From positions 1 to 14,281 of the forward strand of contig JAUVRS010000033.1 in the NCBI GenBank assembly GCA_030597505.1: 14,281 nucleotides of DNA, given 5' to 3'. Position 1 is the stretch's first letter. Each line of letters opens with the position of its first letter. Source of the stretch: Desulfobacteraceae bacterium (GTDB taxonomy: Bacteria > Desulfobacterota > DSM-4660 > Desulfatiglandales > Desulfatiglandaceae). Shown here in pieces: positions 7,653 to 14,281 of this stretch. The notes beneath the pieces are model-generated. The model did no database searches. It was not told where the DNA came from and saw nothing but the letters and a program-made list of their open reading frames with translations. A program made the translations under genes and the position numbers.

Positions 7653-8576
7653 TCATATTTTCTTGTAAATATCCCTCAGGATCTCCCTGCCTCCGGCGTC
7701 GAGTAATCTTTTGGCCAGCGTGATCCCCAACTCTTCAGCCTTGTCCTTTTTGCCAGTGATTTCATCCTTGAGAATCTCTGTCCCATCCAGATTGGCCACC
7801 ATTCCCCTCAGATAAAGTTTTTCGTCGTTCAAGCTCCCAATGGCGGCAATGGGGACCTGACAGCCCCCTTCCAGTTCCTTCAAAAATGCCCTTTCCGCCC
7901 TTACGGTCATTTCGGTGGGGCCATGATTCAGAAAACTTATCAGATCCATGGTCTTTTGATCCTCCCGCCTCACCTCCAACCCGAGGGCTCCCTGACCGAT
8001 TGCAGGCATGAGTTGCTGTGATGAAAGCCTTTCGTCTATCCGTGAGGCGAGCCCGAGGCGCTTCAGGCCAGCCACGGCCAAAATAATCGCATGAAATTCG
8101 CCGGATTCCAGTTTTCGGATTCGGGTATCAACGTTTCCTCTCACCGGCACGGTGTCCAGATCAGGGCGGATATATAGCAACTGGGTTATCCTTCTCAGAC
8201 TGCTGGTACCCACCCTCGCGCCCGGGGGCAGGCTATCCAAGGTCAGATTGTCCCTGGAAAGAAGCGCATCATGGGGGTCTTCCCGTTCAGGAAAGACAGA
8301 AACCATAAGAGGTCCCGGCAATTCCGCCGGAACATCCTTCACACTGTGAACAGCCATATCCACACGTTTTTCAAGGAGGGCATCTTCGATCTCCTTTACA
8401 AACAACCCCTTTCCACCGATCTCGCTCAATGGCGAATCCAGAATTTTGTCACCCGTCGTCTTGATCCTAACCAGTTCAACCTGGATATGGGAATGTTTCT
8501 TCTCTATCTTTTCTTTGACCCAGTGGCTCTGTGTCAGGGCCAGCTTGCTGCCTCTAGTGCCTATTTTCAAGATCAT
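7653..8576 (-). CDS. hemC: Porphobilinogen deaminase (hydroxymethylbilane synthase)
   Basis: A soluble 307-aa enzyme joining four porphobilinogens into hydroxymethylbilane. Family motifs are clear: KIGTRGSKLALTQSHWV at the N-terminus, HSVKDVP with the catalytic aspartate D81, GTSSLRR (123-129), RGNVDTR (146-152), and ELEGGCQVP where C239 would carry the dipyrromethane cofactor. Length is normal for the family. AGGA (complement of 8582-8585) lies 5 nt before the ATG. It sits 34 nt after ispD and 35 nt before cobA-hemD on the same strand, consistent with one transcript. A pair of alternative inverted repeats spans the ispD/hemC junction. Confidence 0.97.
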   Translation of the reverse strand: MILKIGTRGSKLALTQSHWVKEKIEKKHSHIQVELVRIKTTGDKILDSPLSEIGGKGLFVKEIEDALLEKRVDMAVHSVKDVPAELPGPLMVSVFPEREDPHDALLSRDNLTLDSLPPGARVGTSSLRRITQLLYIRPDLDTVPVRGNVDTRIRKLESGEFHAIILAVAGLKRLGLASRIDERLSSQQLMPAIGQGALGLEVRREDQKTMDLISFLNHGPTEMTVRAERAFLKELEGGCQVPIAAIGSLNDEKLYLRGMVANLDGTEILKDEITGKKDKAEELGITLAKRLLDAGGREILRDIYKKI

Positions 8577-8610
8577 TGTCGTCCTATCAAAAATGGTTTT
8601 CCTCCAGATG

Positions 8611-9342
8611 TTAGTTCTGTCTTAACAAAAATCTGGCCACCTGGAGGTCATACGGAGTGGTAACCTTTATATTTTTCTCCAAACCCTCTACCATTTTAAC
8701 CGGGATCCCAATTTTCTCTATAAGAAGGGAGTCATCGGTGGCCTCTTCCCACCCCTTGCGAAGGGCCTCCCGGTGAGCAGTCAGGATATCCTCATAACGA
8801 AAGACCTGAGGGGTTTGTATCAGCCATAGCCTCCCCCTGTCCAGTGTATTAACAACCTCTCGCCGGCTGTTCACCTCTTTGATAGTTTCTTTAACAGGGA
8901 CTCCAGTAATTACGGCACGGTGGGTCCTGGCCGCCGTAACAACCCTTCCTATAAAGTCTTTGTCAATCAGCGGACGAACACCATCATGTATAACCGCCAG
9001 CCCGTACCCCTCGTTTGCGGCCTCAAGACCCAATCTGACGGAGTCCTGGCGTCTTTTTCCGCCCGGAACCACTTCAATGACCTTATCCAGCCTGAATCTC
9101 TCAACAATCTCTTTCCGGCATTTATCCACATCCGCCGGAGGCACCACCAGGATGATGGCATTCACATGGGGACAAGACTGAAAAGTCTTTAGGGTTACAG
9201 CCAGGAGCGGCATACCATCAAGGTCCAGGAACTGCTTGGCCCGATCGCTTCCCATGCGGGTTCCAGACCCCGCAGCAGGGATAACGGCTACAGTTTGGGT
9301 CAGGTGGCTCTTTTTTGGCTTTTTGGAGTTTTTTGGAGACAT
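8611..9342 (-). CDS. ispD: 2-C-methyl-D-erythritol 4-phosphate cytidylyltransferase
   Basis: Cytidylyltransferase of the MEP isoprenoid pathway (243 aa from the chosen start), converting MEP and CTP to CDP-ME. Diagnostic motifs are VAVIPAAGSGTRMG (18-31), AKQF (35-38), VIHDGVRP (117-124), TPQVF (177-181), TDDSLLIE and the late NIKVTTPYD with K226. The in-frame frame opens at a TTG (9393), but that would encode 17 extra residues inside the hairpin at 9351-9390 and gives a Cys-rich, unconserved leader. I prefer the ATG at 9342, although it has no clear Shine-Dalgarno sequence. The usual ispF partner is not adjacent; hemC follows by 34 nt. Confidence 0.94.
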   Translation of the reverse strand: MSPKNSKKPKKSHLTQTVAVIPAAGSGTRMGSDRAKQFLDLDGMPLLAVTLKTFQSCPHVNAIILVVPPADVDKCRKEIVERFRLDKVIEVVPGGKRRQDSVRLGLEAANEGYGLAVIHDGVRPLIDKDFIGRVVTAARTHRAVITGVPVKETIKEVNSRREVVNTLDRGRLWLIQTPQVFRYEDILTAHREALRKGWEEATDDSLLIEKIGIPVKMVEGLEKNIKVTTPYDLQVARFLLRQN

Positions 9343-9350
9343 CACAAAGC

Positions 9351-9390
9351 AAAAGCAGGCCTCTGGGGACAATGCTCCCGGAGACCTGCT
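9351..9390 (-). terminator. Intrinsic-terminator-like hairpin between the Rho-N-like gene and ispD
   Basis: Read on the minus strand, arms AGCAGGTCTCCGGG and CCCAGAGGCCTGCT pair over 14 positions (12 Watson-Crick, one G-U, one C-A mismatch) around a short loop, followed by TTT-GC-TTT. It begins 16 nt after the stop of the Rho-N-like gene and ends about 8 nt before the ispD ATG. It would end the upstream transcript or attenuate read-through into ispD-hemC-cobA/hemD. No promoter was recognised between it and ispD. Confidence 0.65.
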
Positions 9391-9406
9391 CAAAACTGAA
9401 GCAACC

Positions 9407-9793
9407 CTAAGCTCTAGCGATCTTTCGGGTTTGTTTTTTTAGCCGGCCGATACGACGGCGCAGCATAGCGATCTTTTTTTTGTCCCCTTGTCCCCGGGCC
9501 GTCGCCTTTTGTTCCCTTAGTTGGATGATTTTCCCCTTTAATGCCTTTGCATCCAGCACAACTTTGACTCTCTTTTCTTTGCGCCCCTCGGCGGGTGCTT
9601 TATCCGCTTTATCTTCGATTCCTCTATGTTTCTTGATAAGAGACAGAAGCTCATCCTTTTTCATGGCATGGACCCCGGTGGTTTCCGGGATTTCCAGGGC
9701 AATCTCCCTCAATTCTTTGACTATCATTTTATCCAGGGGTCTTTCTTCTTGTTTCTCCTCTTCCTTTTCTTCCTTTTTTATTTCATCTTCCAT
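9407..9793 (-). CDS. Small basic protein with Rho N-terminal-like (SAP-type) domain
   Basis: A 128-aa protein in three parts: a strongly acidic, Lys/Glu-rich head (1-20), a segment of about 40 residues (LDKMIVKELREIALEIPE... to ...KKDELLSLIKKHRGI, about 20-57) that resembles the Rho_N domain of transcription terminator Rho, and a very basic helical tail (about 75-128, ending RRRIGRLKKQTRKIARA). The helicase and ATPase domains of Rho are absent. Rho_N domains bind nucleic acid in known proteins, so a nucleic-acid-binding role is inferred; the actual function is unknown. AGGAGG (complement of 9801-9806) with 7-nt spacing marks a strong start. It lies 51 nt after the slipin gene, and a terminator-like hairpin follows it. 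Confidence 0.8.
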   Translation of the reverse strand: MEDEIKKEEKEEEKQEERPLDKMIVKELREIALEIPETTGVHAMKKDELLSLIKKHRGIEDKADKAPAEGRKEKRVKVVLDAKALKGKIIQLREQKATARGQGDKKKIAMLRRRIGRLKKQTRKIARA

Positions 9794-9844
9794 ACGATTG
9801 CCTCCTATTATTTCTTTCTCTCAGTCGAGTCTTGTGCCCCCATG

Positions 9845-10585
9845 CTAGTCCGTTTTTCGGACGAAAAGCGTCAAAAGATCAATAGGTACTGGGAAGAACG
9901 TTGTTGTATTACTCTCTGAAGATATCTCCCTCATGGTCTGGAGGTATCTCAGCTGCAAGGCCTCGGGGTATTCATGGATAATACCCGCAGCCTCGGTCAG
10001 CTTATTAGCGGCCTGGTATTCACCTTCCGCATTTATGACTTTGGCCCTCCGTTCCCTCTCGGCCTCTGCCTGTTTGGCCATGGCCCGCTGCATCTCTTGT
10101 GGAAGGTCAATATGTTTGACCTCAACAGTTGCAACCTTTATCCCCCACGGGTCCGTGTGTTTATCCAGGATGCCCTGCAACTGGGTGTTGATCTTATCCC
10201 TTTCAGCAAGCAGCTCGTCAAGTTCAACCTGCCCGCAAACGCTCCGCAAGGTAGTCTGTGCCAGTTGCGATGTGGCAAAAAGGTAGTTCTCCACCTCAAT
10301 GGTTGCCTTGGTAGAATCCATGACCCGAAAGTAGACCACTGCATTCACCTTGACCGAGACGTTGTCTCGGGTAATCACATCCTGGGACGGGACATCCATG
10401 GCCACCAGACGCAGACTCACCTTGACCATTCTATCGATGACCGGGATGAGGATAATCAGGCCTGGTCCCTTGGCCGGGATGATACGGCCCAGACGGAAAA
10501 TCACGCCACGTTCATACTCCTTGAGAACTTTGATGGCTGATGCCAGGAAAAACACTATAAGCGCTATTGCCAGAATATAGAACAT
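9845..10585 (-). CDS. Slipin, stomatin-like SPFH/band 7 membrane protein
   Basis: A 246-aa membrane-anchored scaffold protein. An N-terminal hydrophobic helix (about 2-19) precedes the band 7 domain with EYERGVIFRLGR (23-34), GPGLIILIP (40-48), MDVPSQDVITRDNVSVKVNAVVYFRV (split family signature, about 63-88) and an Ala/Glu/Arg-rich helix (AMAKQAEAERERRAKVINAEGE) typical of slipins. The C-terminus ends soon after LRYLQTMREI. It starts 14 nt after the nfeD stop, with a G-rich ribosome site (GGGGGG) 4 nt before the ATG. Slipin and NfeD genes are a known conserved pair. In archaeal homologues the NfeD protease cleaves the slipin C-terminus, so the same partnership is likely here. Confidence 0.93.
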   Translation of the reverse strand: MFYILAIALIVFFLASAIKVLKEYERGVIFRLGRIIPAKGPGLIILIPVIDRMVKVSLRLVAMDVPSQDVITRDNVSVKVNAVVYFRVMDSTKATIEVENYLFATSQLAQTTLRSVCGQVELDELLAERDKINTQLQGILDKHTDPWGIKVATVEVKHIDLPQEMQRAMAKQAEAERERRAKVINAEGEYQAANKLTEAAGIIHEYPEALQLRYLQTMREISSESNTTTFFPVPIDLLTLFVRKTD

Positions 10586-10599
10586 CTTGCCCCCCTTTT

Positions 10600-11913
10600 C
10601 TAAGTTGCCTGATTGCTGATTTTCCTTACCTCCAACGTCAACCCTTCCACACCCGTAACCACCACCTTCTCTCCGGGCTCAATCCTTTCGTTTGCCTTTG
10701 TCCGCCAGTACTCACCGTGAACAAAAATAAGCCCTTCGGGGTCGATCAACTCCGTCACCGCACCCGTTTCCCCTAAAAGGCCTTCCATCCCCAGCCTGGG
10801 TTTTATTCGATGGGCCCTAAATGCGAGACCCGCCACAACAACAAAAAACCCCCCCACCAAGAGAATGGTGGGCATCATCACCTTCAAGGATACCCCCACA
10901 TCTTCAAACAGCATGATAGACCCCAAGGTCAGAGAAACCAAACCCCCGATGGAGAGGACCCCATAGCTGGTCACCTTGATCTCGGCTATAAAAAATATGA
11001 TGGCCAGGGCAATCAGCAGTAGACCGGCATAGTTAACCGGAAGGGTCTGAAAGGAAAAAAAGGCCAGGATGAGAGATATCCCCCCTATCACACCCGGAAA
11101 AATTGCCCCCGGCTGAGAGAGTTCAAAGTAGAGCCCGGCAAGCCCGATCATCATCAGGATATAAGCGATGTTTGGATCGCTTATAACCTTTAGTATCTTG
11201 TCGCGAAATCCGGGTCGGTAATATTTCTTTTTCAACTCTGCGGTCCTGAGGGTTATCTTACCTTCAGGCAGACTGATCACCTTTCCGTCCAGTTTTTCTA
11301 TGAGTTGGTCTATGTCTTTTGCCACCAGATCAACCACGTTTTTCTCGACGGCCTCCTCCGCGGTGATGGAAACACTCTCACGGATGGCCCTCTCCACCCA
11401 CTCTCCATTTCTACCCCTGTCTTCAGCAATCCCGCGGGAGTAGGCAGCCATATCATTCACTACCTTTTTGGACATGGTCTTCCCAATGTCCTTGCCCCCA
11501 GCTGTCACCGGATGGGCCGCACCGATGTTAGTGCCGGGTGCCATGGCGGCAATATGACCGGCAATCGTGACCATAACCCCTGCCGAGGCAGCCCCGGCCC
11601 CCTTGGGCCCCACAAACACGGCCACCGGGACCGGTGAGTTCAGTATGGCCTTGACGATTGTACGCATGGAGGATGCAAGTCCCCCGGGGGTATCAAGGCG
11701 TGCTATACAGATCTTTGCCCCTTGTTTCTTTGCCTCCTCAAGACCCCTTACCACGTACAGAGCAGTTCCAGGATTGATAGGGCCTTCAAGTTCAATAATT
11801 ATGACTTCATTGCCGGCCAGGACAGAAGCAGGTGCCCCGGGAATCAGAATTGCAGAGGCAACGAGCCCTATTAATACGACCCGGAAAAAAATGTTGGTTT
11901 GTGTCCTAGCCAT
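10600..11913 (-). CDS. NfeD-family membrane-bound serine protease (long form)
   Basis: A 437-aa protein: a signal peptide or anchor (about 8-33), a ClpP/SppA-like protease domain (about 36-235), five predicted membrane helices (about 249-265, 271-288, 294-311, 314-336, 347-366) and a C-terminal OB-fold NfeD domain (about 376-432, GLLGETGAV through VVVTGVEGLTLEV). Protease signatures are LDTPGGL (73-79), GAGAASAG with probable nucleophile S110, and MAPGTNIGAAHP. K149 or K150 in the TMSKKVVND segment is a candidate general base for the Ser-Lys dyad, by analogy with the archaeal 1510-N protease. ACCTCC at 11922-11927 gives GGAGGT 8 nt before the ATG. The start overlaps the udg stop by 8 nt. Role in membrane protein quality control with the adjacent slipin is inferred. 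Confidence 0.94.
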   Translation of the reverse strand: MARTQTNIFFRVVLIGLVASAILIPGAPASVLAGNEVIIIELEGPINPGTALYVVRGLEEAKKQGAKICIARLDTPGGLASSMRTIVKAILNSPVPVAVFVGPKGAGAASAGVMVTIAGHIAAMAPGTNIGAAHPVTAGGKDIGKTMSKKVVNDMAAYSRGIAEDRGRNGEWVERAIRESVSITAEEAVEKNVVDLVAKDIDQLIEKLDGKVISLPEGKITLRTAELKKKYYRPGFRDKILKVISDPNIAYILMMIGLAGLYFELSQPGAIFPGVIGGISLILAFFSFQTLPVNYAGLLLIALAIIFFIAEIKVTSYGVLSIGGLVSLTLGSIMLFEDVGVSLKVMMPTILLVGGFFVVVAGLAFRAHRIKPRLGMEGLLGETGAVTELIDPEGLIFVHGEYWRTKANERIEPGEKVVVTGVEGLTLEVRKISNQAT

Positions 11914-12673
11914 TTTTATTTACCTCCAGACCCAAACGGGTCATGACCTTCCGGATATCGTCCCAGACCTGTTGTTTTGCAGAGGGATATCTCAGGAGAT
12001 AGGCTGGATGGAAGGTGGGCATGAGCGGTATTTCCTTATAAGACTGCCAAGCGCCTCTCTCCTTGCTGATCTTAAATCCAGAGTCGATAAGGCACTGGGC
12101 GGCCACGCGACCAAGAGAACAAATAACCTTGGGCCTTATAATATCTATCTGCTTCTCCAGAAAAGGGATGCATGTCTCCATTTCGTCCTTTTCAGGATCA
12201 CGGTTTCGGGGCGGACGGCATTTTACCACATTACAGATATAGACATCTTTTCTGCTCAGCCCCATCCCGTTTTCAATGATCCGGGTAAGAAGTTTTCCTG
12301 CCTCCCCCACAAAAGGCCGTCCGGTCCTATCCTCTTCCTGGCCAGGGCCTTCCCCCACAAAGACCAATTGAGCCTGAGAAGAACCCTCTCCAAATACCAG
12401 CCGGGTTCTGTTTTCGTGAAGTTTGCATCGCCGGCACTCCCCAATAGAACTCCTTAATGCCTTTAGAGCGTTCGGCTGCCTCCCCTGGTCCGGGGGATCG
12501 TCAGGCGGGTAAGATTTTTTGGCAGGCATGTAATCGATTCCCGGTTCCGCGACCTCAAGATAACGTAGCGTCTCATCCGAAAGGGGGGGTGGCTCGAGCC
12601 CCATCTCTCTGTGAGCCTCAAGCTGTTTTCCCAAATGGCTGAAGATCTCGGTAATCTCTGATCTTGTCCTCAA
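11906..12673 (-). CDS. Family 4 uracil-DNA glycosylase with iron-sulfur cluster
   Basis: A DNA repair enzyme (255 aa) that removes uracil from deaminated DNA. Four cysteines with family spacing are present (C80, C83, C152 in VVKCRPP, C168) and would hold the [4Fe-4S] cluster. Motif A reads GEGPGQEEDRTGRPFVGEAG (107-126), and motif B is HPAYLLR (222-228). The first about 70 residues form an extension, partly helical and partly Pro/Asp-rich, that minimal family members lack. The start is a TTG at 12673 that overlaps the coaBC stop as TTGA. GGAAGG (complement of 12683-12688) lies 9 nt upstream, supporting it. An internal ATG (M24) would give a shorter protein. The 3' end overlaps nfeD by 8 nt. 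Confidence 0.93.
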   Translation of the reverse strand: MRTRSEITEIFSHLGKQLEAHREMGLEPPPLSDETLRYLEVAEPGIDYMPAKKSYPPDDPPDQGRQPNALKALRSSIGECRRCKLHENRTRLVFGEGSSQAQLVFVGEGPGQEEDRTGRPFVGEAGKLLTRIIENGMGLSRKDVYICNVVKCRPPRNRDPEKDEMETCIPFLEKQIDIIRPKVICSLGRVAAQCLIDSGFKISKERGAWQSYKEIPLMPTFHPAYLLRYPSAKQQVWDDIRKVMTRLGLEVNKNG

Positions 12674-13872
12674 GACATGCCGCCTTCCAGAAAGTGTTTT
12701 GCCCTTTTCAGGATCAAATGAGCCACCTGGTCTTTTGTCATCAGAGGTAAATCTTCCACCTGCCCATCCCCATAAATCAGCTTGACCCTGTTGGTGTCGG
12801 CCTCAAACCCCGCGTCATCCCCTGAAACATCATTGGCAACAATCATATCAAGGTTTTTTGATCTCAATTTTTCTTTGGCATTGGCGAGAAGGTGCTCCGT
12901 CTCGGCTGCAAACCCAACCAGGACACAAGGGGACTTTTTCTTGGCATCTCCCAATTCTGCAAGAATATCATGTGTCCTGACCAATTCGAGTGACACGGTA
13001 TCCTTGCCTTTTTTTATCTTTTGTTTCGCGCTTTGACGCGGTCTATAATCAGATACTGCGGCTGCTTTGATAAACATGTCACATCCGGAGCGATTTTCAA
13101 AAACGGCCTTTCTCATTTCCTCTGCCGTCCTTACCCCGTAAAAATCAACGCCAAACGGCGGTTTTAAGGATGTGGGCCCGCTCACAAGAATTACAGAGGC
13201 CCCCCTTTGTTTTGCAGCCCTTGCAAGGGCATATCCCATCTTTCCTGAGGACCTGTTGGTAATATGTCTGACTGGGTCTATAGGCTCAATCGTAGGGCCG
13301 GCAGTCACAAGAACTTTCAGACCCGAGAGATCCTGGGGGCTCATAAGGATGCTGGCCAGTTCCATAATCTCCTCCGGCTCCCGAAGCCTTCCAGGACCTT
13401 CGGTGTTGCAGGCCAGTGACCCCTCCCCGGGTTCCATTACGGTAATTGCCCTTTCCCGGAGCAGCCTCAGGTTGTCTTGGACAGAGGGGTTTGCAAACAT
13501 TTGGCTGTTCATGGAAGGGCAAACCAGTACCCTGGCGGTGGCTGCAAGCACCATGGTGGAGAGAAAATCGTCGCCGATGCCATGCGTCAATTTGGCAATA
13601 AAATTGGCCGTGGCGGGTGCAATGATTATCAGGTCGGACTCCTGGCCCCAGGAAATATGGTCCATAACCGTCCCTGCCTGGTCAAACATGTTCGAGACGA
13701 CCTTGTTCCCCGAAAGGGCTTCAAAGGTGAGGGGAGATACAAACCGGGTGGCATTTGACGTCATGGCCACCCGGGTGTGGACATCTGCCTTTACAAAAAG
13801 CCTGACCAGTTCCGCCACTTTATAAGCGGCAATTCCCCCGCTGACACCGACAATGACCTTTTTACCTTTCAT
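12670..13872 (-). CDS. coaBC: Bifunctional phosphopantothenoylcysteine decarboxylase / phosphopantothenate-cysteine ligase
   Basis: A 400-aa flavoenzyme making 4'-phosphopantetheine for coenzyme A. The CoaC half (about 1-180) has the flavin-binding GVSGGIAAYK (9-18), active-site H72 in MDHISWG, PATANFIAKLTHGIGDD, the PSMNSQM substrate clamp (N122) and GSLACNTEGPGRL with C155. The CoaB half (about 184-395) has GLKVLVTAGPTIEPIDPVR and ITNRSSGKMGYALA. The frame opens at a TTG (13914), but the ATG at 13872 is preceded by a GGAAGGG ribosome site about 5 nt away and matches family N-termini, so it is chosen. The stop overlaps the udg start. The likely promoter is at 14138-14167. Confidence 0.96.
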   Translation of the reverse strand: MKGKKVIVGVSGGIAAYKVAELVRLFVKADVHTRVAMTSNATRFVSPLTFEALSGNKVVSNMFDQAGTVMDHISWGQESDLIIIAPATANFIAKLTHGIGDDFLSTMVLAATARVLVCPSMNSQMFANPSVQDNLRLLRERAITVMEPGEGSLACNTEGPGRLREPEEIMELASILMSPQDLSGLKVLVTAGPTIEPIDPVRHITNRSSGKMGYALARAAKQRGASVILVSGPTSLKPPFGVDFYGVRTAEEMRKAVFENRSGCDMFIKAAAVSDYRPRQSAKQKIKKGKDTVSLELVRTHDILAELGDAKKKSPCVLVGFAAETEHLLANAKEKLRSKNLDMIVANDVSGDDAGFEADTNRVKLIYGDGQVEDLPLMTKDQVAHLILKRAKHFLEGGMS

Positions 13873-13900
13873 TTTTTCCCTTCCGCCTCTCAAGCCGTGG

Positions 13901-14042
13901 TCAATACCCCTCAAATTTCTTTAACTCCTTGTCCCCTATTTTGGCAAACCAGGCATCATTTCCCATGGGCATGATCTTTTTCCGGTTCCGGCCGCTTCTC
14001 CGCTGCCGGCTTCTTCTTCTCTTTTATTAGGCCTTCACTCAT
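13901..14042 (-). other. Two tiny overlapping reading frames upstream of coaBC, possible small protein or frameshifted gene
   Basis: On the minus strand, an ATG at 14042 opens a 28-codon frame (to 13956) starting MSEGLIKEKKKPAAEK, charged and Pro-rich. An ATG at 13972 opens a +1-shifted 23-codon frame (to 13901) reading MPMGNDAWFAKIGDKEL and ending KKFEGY. Both have protein-like composition, and a single base change between them would join them into one peptide of about 50 residues. Ribosome sites are weak. They lie in the leader between the predicted promoter and coaBC. I do not recognise the product. They may be two coupled mini-genes, a broken gene, a sequencing error, or chance. Confidence 0.3.
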
Positions 14043-14137
14043 GGCCCGGTCTGGTGGTTTTTGGCTCTCCCGTCAACTATGTTTGATGTCTCCAGGGTCA
14101 AACCGGGGCAATTTCAGCTCAGAAACATATCTGTTTT

Positions 14138-14167
14138 ATTTTAAGCCAAAAAACAAGCCTTTGACAA
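14138..14167 (-). promoter_or_regulatory. sigma70-type promoter candidate for the coaBC operon
   Basis: On the minus strand TTGTCA (complement of 14162-14167; 5 of 6 to consensus) and TAAAAT (complement of 14138-14143; 5 of 6) are separated by 18 bases. Transcription would begin near 14131 and run into the small frames and coaBC. It is the best promoter match seen in the window. Confidence 0.5.
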
Positions 14168-14176
14168 CAAAAAACG

Positions 14177-14194
14177 TAAGTTCTCAATAAGTTC
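14177..14194. promoter_or_regulatory. Direct repeat pair TAAGTTC with 11-bp period
   Basis: TAAGTTC at 14177-14183 is repeated exactly at 14188-14194, so both copies face the same side of the helix. The pair ends 10 bp upstream of the predicted -35 box. This is the geometry of an activator site, but the regulator is unknown. Confidence 0.35.
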
Positions 14195-14203
14195 GGGCGC
14201 CGT

Positions 14204-14226
14204 GGGGTTCAGGGGTTCAAGGTTCC
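14204..14226. repeat. Short tandem repeat of GGGGTTCA
   Basis: Two perfect 8-bp units (14204-14211, 14212-14219) are followed by a degenerate third (AGGTTCC). It may be the edge of a longer intergenic repeat that continues past the window, or simple slippage. Confidence 0.5.
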
Positions 14227-14281
14227 ATTCTCGTCTTCAGACTACATCTTATATGCGTATTTACTAGAAAAGTGTCAGATT

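Larger units (their letters stand above)
14043..14281. other. Intergenic region at the right edge
   Basis: Apart from the promoter, direct repeats and tandem repeat listed separately, no gene or RNA was found on either strand. It probably separates the coaBC operon from a gene beyond the window. Confidence 0.6.

Noticed and set aside
9846..9862. Small hairpin GTCCG-TTTTT-CGGAC at the slipin stop
   Set aside because: Only 5 bp of stem and no following T run on the transcribed strand.
11567..12457. 296-codon open frame on the plus strand opposite udg and nfeD
   Set aside because: It lies antisense to two well-supported genes with clear motifs, and its translation shows no recognisable domain.
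13172..13825. 217-codon open frame on the plus strand opposite coaBC
   Set aside because: It mirrors the coaBC coding frame; low-complexity Ser/Ala-rich translation without family motifs.
13873..13914. TTG start adding 14 residues to CoaBC
   Set aside because: The ATG at 13872 has a strong ribosome site and matches the usual N-terminus right before the flavin-binding motif.
14161..14190. Plus-strand promoter with perfect TTGACA
   Set aside because: No acceptable -10 at 16-18 bp spacing, and the same bases serve the better minus-strand promoter.
14200..14230. tRNA T-arm-like GGTTCAAGG
   Set aside because: No acceptor stem, anticodon arm or D arm could be placed around it; it is part of the GGGGTTCA repeat.

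Overview
The window looks like chromosomal DNA from a Gram-negative bacterium, most likely a deltaproteobacterium (Desulfobacterota). This is an inference from three things: the cobA-hemD fusion next to hemC, the long NfeD/slipin pair beside a family 4 uracil-DNA glycosylase and coaBC, and a GspE/PilB-type ATPase next to a compact chemosensory operon. No rRNA, tRNA, CRISPR array, transposase or phage gene was seen. Almost all of the window is coding.

Left part (1-6084, + strand): a GspE/PilB-family secretion/pilus ATPase whose 5' end probably lies off the window, then a compact signalling operon: a REC-PAS response regulator, a membrane chemoreceptor with almost no periplasmic part, a CheW-like adaptor and a CheA histidine kinase. 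The last four genes overlap or nearly abut, and together they form a receptor-adaptor-kinase-receiver chain. No cheR, cheB, cheD or single-domain cheY is present in the window. The neighbouring ATPase suggests, but does not prove, control of pilus or secretion activity rather than flagella.

Right part (6076-13872, - strand, read right to left): coaBC, family 4 uracil-DNA glycosylase, NfeD-type membrane serine protease, slipin (SPFH), a small basic protein with a Rho-N-like domain, an intrinsic-terminator-like hairpin, ispD, hemC and the cobA-hemD fusion. The last two, with the fusion, run from porphobilinogen through hydroxymethylbilane and uroporphyrinogen III to precorrin-2, the branch point to siroheme, cobalamin and the alternative heme route. 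coaBC makes 4'-phosphopantetheine for CoA, and ispD belongs to the MEP isoprenoid pathway. Spacing is tight throughout, with start/stop overlaps at coaBC/udg and udg/nfeD.

The two halves converge with a 9-bp stop-to-stop overlap at 6076-6084 and no intergenic terminator. The right edge (13873-14281) is the only stretch over 300 bases without a confident gene. It holds a good sigma70-type promoter pointing toward coaBC, a pair of direct repeats one helical turn apart just upstream of it, a short tandem repeat, and two tiny overlapping reading frames that may be an undescribed small protein or a frameshifted remnant.
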